Assembly: GCF_005768555.2 (NCBI RefSeq)
Contig: NZ_VCHX02000183.1
Coordinates: forward strand, 1 to 52,211
Reading direction: 5' to 3'
From: Streptomyces sporangiiformans
GTDB taxonomy: Bacteria > Actinomycetota > Actinomycetes > Streptomycetales > Streptomycetaceae
DNA length: 52,211 bases
The position numbers were made by a program, and so were the translations under genes. The notes below the pieces were generated by a model. It was not told the origin of the DNA and made no database searches. It was given only the letters and a program-made list of their open reading frames with translations. This document shows positions 50,053 to 52,211 of this stretch, piece after piece. Position 1 is the stretch's first letter. Every line of letters starts with the position of its first letter.

Positions 50053-50528
50053 GATCACTTGTGTGCAGCTTGGCCGCTGACTTGGGTGAACGGTCGGGGT
50101 GTTGCCTCACCGGCGACGCTTGCCTTCACCGTGATTCCCCGCTGTTCCCCGCTCGATCTGGTGCGCTTGTGGTGCGGTCCGCATCACCAGACCGCTTTAC
50201 CACCCTCGTTGCGCTCGCAGCGACTCCACGTGATGACGCCTTTCCTGCCGGGTGTAGCCACCGGGAACGTCCACGCTCACGGAATCCCAGCACGGCTCAG
50301 ACTCGCGGAAGTGTCCGCAGCCCGTGTGCCACTGGACGCCGGTGAAGTAGGCCGCTCGGATGCGCTTGCGCCAACCTGTCCGCTCATAGTGCCCGGCGGG
50401 TCGGTCGACCCAGTGGCATCCGCTCATGGCCGGCCGTAATGAGCCGAGAAGTGACGTCGCAGTCCGTACCCGTGGGCCGTGCCATCGCCGACAGCCCGGT
50501 CCGAGGCGCGTGGTTGCAGTGTTCTGCG
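50053..50528. other. Stretch beyond the tRNA fragment without a confident gene
   Basis: About 475 bp. A minus-strand frame at 50197-50427 could encode 76 residues (MSGCHWVDRPAGHYERTGWR and onward), with several Cys, His and Trp, but no ribosome site and no family that I know. It could be a small real gene or the wreck of element DNA next to the attachment site. Nothing resembling an integrase is visible. Confidence 0.3.
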
Positions 50529-51224
50529 TCAGGAGCCGGAGCTCCCGGCGGTGGCGCGCCGGTCGCCGGCGGAGGCCATGCCGAGCCAGGTGTGCGGGTT
50601 GCCCTCCCAGCACCAGCCCAGCTTGGGGGCTTTCTGGCTGATCCAGATCGCGGGTACGCGTCGGTCGCCGCTCCGGGAGCCGCCGAGCGAGAAGCACTTG
50701 TTCTTCACCAGTACCTGCGGGAAGTGGGTGATGAGGGCGACTCCCTCCTCGATCGTGAGGAGGGAGCGCCCGCGCCCGGCGATGGTGGCCATGGCGTCGA
50801 GTGGTACGGAGCCGCAGAACTCCTCGCCGCGTTCGACCTCGAGAATCAGATACGCGTGCCGGCCGGGATGGCGCGCCTCCGGCGTGGCGACGAAACGCTC
50901 GAGGGCGCCGGGCTCGAAGGACCGGTCGACGAATCCAGGAAGCTTCCCGCCGTGCAGGGTGGTGCGCGACATCGTCTCCTCGATCGGGGCGAGCTCGCGG
51001 GTGACGACCAGAACGAACGGCACGCGGCCGGACTCGGGGTCGTACTCCCCGGCCGCCTCCCCGGCCACCGCCGTCAGGGCGGTGGCGCGCAGCGGCTCGA
51101 GCAGGGCGGCGAACCGCTCCGGGGCGAGGCCGGACAGCTTCGGGTACCCGAGCTCGGTGAGGGTGCGGACCTGCCGGTCGAACTCGGCGGCCGGGTCGAA
51201 GGGGGTGGGGCCGGCTGTGGCCAT
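50529..51224 (-). CDS. DUF5701-like protein
   Basis: A 231-residue cytosolic protein: FDRQVRTLTELGYPKLSGLA at the N-terminus, then GRVPFVLVVTRELAPIEETM, HAYLILEVERGEEFCGSVPL and VALITHFPQVLVKNKCFSLG, ending with PAIWISQKAPKLGWCWEGNP. It matches my recollection of a conserved actinobacterial family (DUF5701) of unknown function. AGAGGA lies about 6 bp before the ATG. It is 55 bp downstream of a GNAT gene on the same strand. Confidence 0.7.
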   Translation of the reverse strand: MATAGPTPFDPAAEFDRQVRTLTELGYPKLSGLAPERFAALLEPLRATALTAVAGEAAGEYDPESGRVPFVLVVTRELAPIEETMSRTTLHGGKLPGFVDRSFEPGALERFVATPEARHPGRHAYLILEVERGEEFCGSVPLDAMATIAGRGRSLLTIEEGVALITHFPQVLVKNKCFSLGGSRSGDRRVPAIWISQKAPKLGWCWEGNPHTWLGMASAGDRRATAGSSGS

Positions 51225-51279
51225 GTGGGTTCCTCTCGTCTTCTTGCGTTGCTTCTCGTGGTGTCGGTAGGGACTTCCC

Positions 51280-52211
51280 CTACTCGAGGGTGAGTTGGTA
51301 CTGGTAGGTGGTGCGCTCGCGGTGAAAGCCGAGGTGTTCGTTGACCGCGAGCATGTGCACGTTGTCCGCGGCGTTGTCGGTCTCGATCTCGGTGACCTGG
51401 GGATACTCGTCGTGCAGGCGGCGCAGCATGTGGGCCTTGAGCCACACGCCGAGGCCGTGGCCGCGGCGGTCGGGTACCAGGACGGTGTCGTACTGCCGGG
51501 CACGGGTGGCCGTGCCGCGGGGAATCACGACCTCTGTGAAGCCTGCGATCTCGTCGCCGTCCAGGGCCGCGACGGTCAGCAGGGTGTCGCCGCGGCCGGT
51601 GACGACCTCGGCCATGGCGCGCACCCGGCCGGCGTCCCAGCCGACCGCGCCGTGGTCGGTGGAGCCGACGGGCGTGACGTTCATGGCCTTCCTGGCAGCG
51701 GCGAAGGCGTCCGCCAGCGTGCCCGGCACGATGCCGTCCCACTCCGCGGGGCGGTAGCCCGGGTGATCCGTTGCGGTCAGTTCGTCGAGCCAGCCGCGGT
51801 GCACCTCGCTCAGGGGCAGCAGGAGGTGGTACAGGGGCCGGGCACGGCGGAGACCGTGCCGTACGCAGAACAGCTCGGCGGGGGTGCACGCGGGCACCTC
51901 CGCGATCAGGCTGCGGCGCCTTGCCGCCTTCGCCTCGGCGACCACGGCGGACAGCAGCTCCGTGCCGGTGCCCCGGCGCCGCGCATCGGGTCGTACGTGC
52001 AGGTCCGTCTCGGCCAGGTGCTCCTGGCCCGCGCGGTCGAACAGGCGCAGGGTGGCTGCGCCGACCGCTCGGCCGCGGCCCGCGCCGTCGTCATCCTCGT
52101 ATGCGAGCCAGGTCAGCAGCCTGCTCACCGGGCCGGGACCGGGCCCCGGCCCCGGCCCCGGTCCCGGCCCCGGTCCCGGTCCCGGCCCGGTGAGTCTCGT
52201 GTGCGCCTGGG
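51280..52211 (-). CDS. Double-GNAT acetyltransferase, 5' end beyond the window
   Basis: Two GNAT domains are visible. The first (about 52120-51800) has VGAATLRLFDRAGQEHLAET and HVRPDARRRGTGTELLSAVV; the second (to 51280) has VAALDGDEIAGFTEVVIPRG, LVPDRRGHGLGVWLKAHMLR and NEHLGFHRERTTYQYQLTLE. A GTG at 52128 could start it, but the same frame continues open to the window edge through ten Gly-Pro pairs and AHTRLT, and the first GNAT lacks its opening strands, so the true start is probably outside. Substrate unknown. Confidence 0.8.
   Translation of the reverse strand, partial: QAHTRLTGPGPGPGPGPGPGPGPGPGPVSRLLTWLAYEDDDGAGRGRAVGAATLRLFDRAGQEHLAETDLHVRPDARRRGTGTELLSAVVAEAKAARRRSLIAEVPACTPAELFCVRHGLRRARPLYHLLLPLSEVHRGWLDELTATDHPGYRPAEWDGIVPGTLADAFAAARKAMNVTPVGSTDHGAVGWDAGRVRAMAEVVTGRGDTLLTVAALDGDEIAGFTEVVIPRGTATRARQYDTVLVPDRRGHGLGVWLKAHMLRRLHDEYPQVTEIETDNAADNVHMLAVNEHLGFHRERTTYQYQLTLE
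52129..52188. repeat. GGxCCx repeat encoding ten Gly-Pro dipeptides
   Basis: Twenty codons alternate GGN and CCN on the minus strand with mixed third bases (GGG CCG GGA CCG and so on), giving (Gly-Pro)10 in the frame of the double-GNAT protein. The mixed wobble positions show that the repeat is under at least some coding constraint or is old. Confidence 0.9.

Noticed and set aside
50004..50079. A complete tRNA gene
   Set aside because: The 5' acceptor strand and D arm that should pair with the 3' half are absent; only the anticodon-to-CCA half is there.
52126..52211. CRISPR-like or satellite array at the window edge
   Set aside because: The unit is a 6-bp GGxCCx pattern with no spacers, and it reads as Gly-Pro codons in the acetyltransferase frame.

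Overview
The window is high-GC actinobacterial DNA and almost certainly comes from a Streptomyces or a close relative. Evidence: GTG and ATG starts behind GGAGG-type ribosome sites, strong third-position GC, and a gene set that matches the hypoxia/dormancy island of streptomycetes (the S. coelicolor SCO0160-SCO0220 region with OsdK/OsdR and the nar2 operon) and the mycobacterial DosR regulon.

Positions 1 to about 39,200 form one functional block for life without oxygen. In order it holds a DoxX-like membrane protein; a universal stress protein; pflA and pflB (pyruvate formate-lyase) with a carbamate kinase remnant; a small membrane protein; a cyclic-nucleotide-binding-domain protein with a CBS-BON protein; a D-lactate dehydrogenase; a flavodoxin; a second CBS-BON protein; a GNAT/ADP-forming acetate-CoA ligase fusion; two more universal stress proteins; a SulP transporter; an oleate hydratase; a fourth universal stress protein; a DevS-like histidine kinase; an APH-like kinase; a GAF-SpoIIE phosphatase; an Acg-type nitroreductase; an Rv1733c-like membrane protein; the narGHJI nitrate reductase operon; and narK. 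Remnants of the same kinds of gene lie between them: two flavohemoglobins, a ribosome hibernation factor, a second Acg nitroreductase, a cupin and a frameshifted hemerythrin.

The block is tied together by a repeated palindrome of the form GGGNC-N4-GNCCC. It is often present as two copies about 20-22 bp apart and usually lies 60-130 bp upstream of a start codon. I count 13 loci. It resembles the DosR/OsdR box. The inferred logic is hypoxia sensing (histidine kinase; the cognate response regulator is not in this window), then induction of stress proteins, pyruvate cleavage to acetyl-CoA and formate, ATP from acetyl-CoA, D-lactate formation and nitrate respiration.

Positions about 39,200 to 50,000 are accessory DNA: small membrane-anchored and secreted proteins, a lipoprotein, acetyltransferases, a LuxR-family ATPase regulator, a VOC and a PNPOx-like protein, a DUF1801 protein, a nucleotidyltransferase, a DinB remnant, a SnoaL-like protein and a ricin-lectin fragment. 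This stretch ends at the 3' half of a tRNA-Gly(CCC), a typical attachment site for integrative elements. Beyond it are a DUF5701-like protein and a double-GNAT protein that runs off the window through a Gly-Pro repeat.
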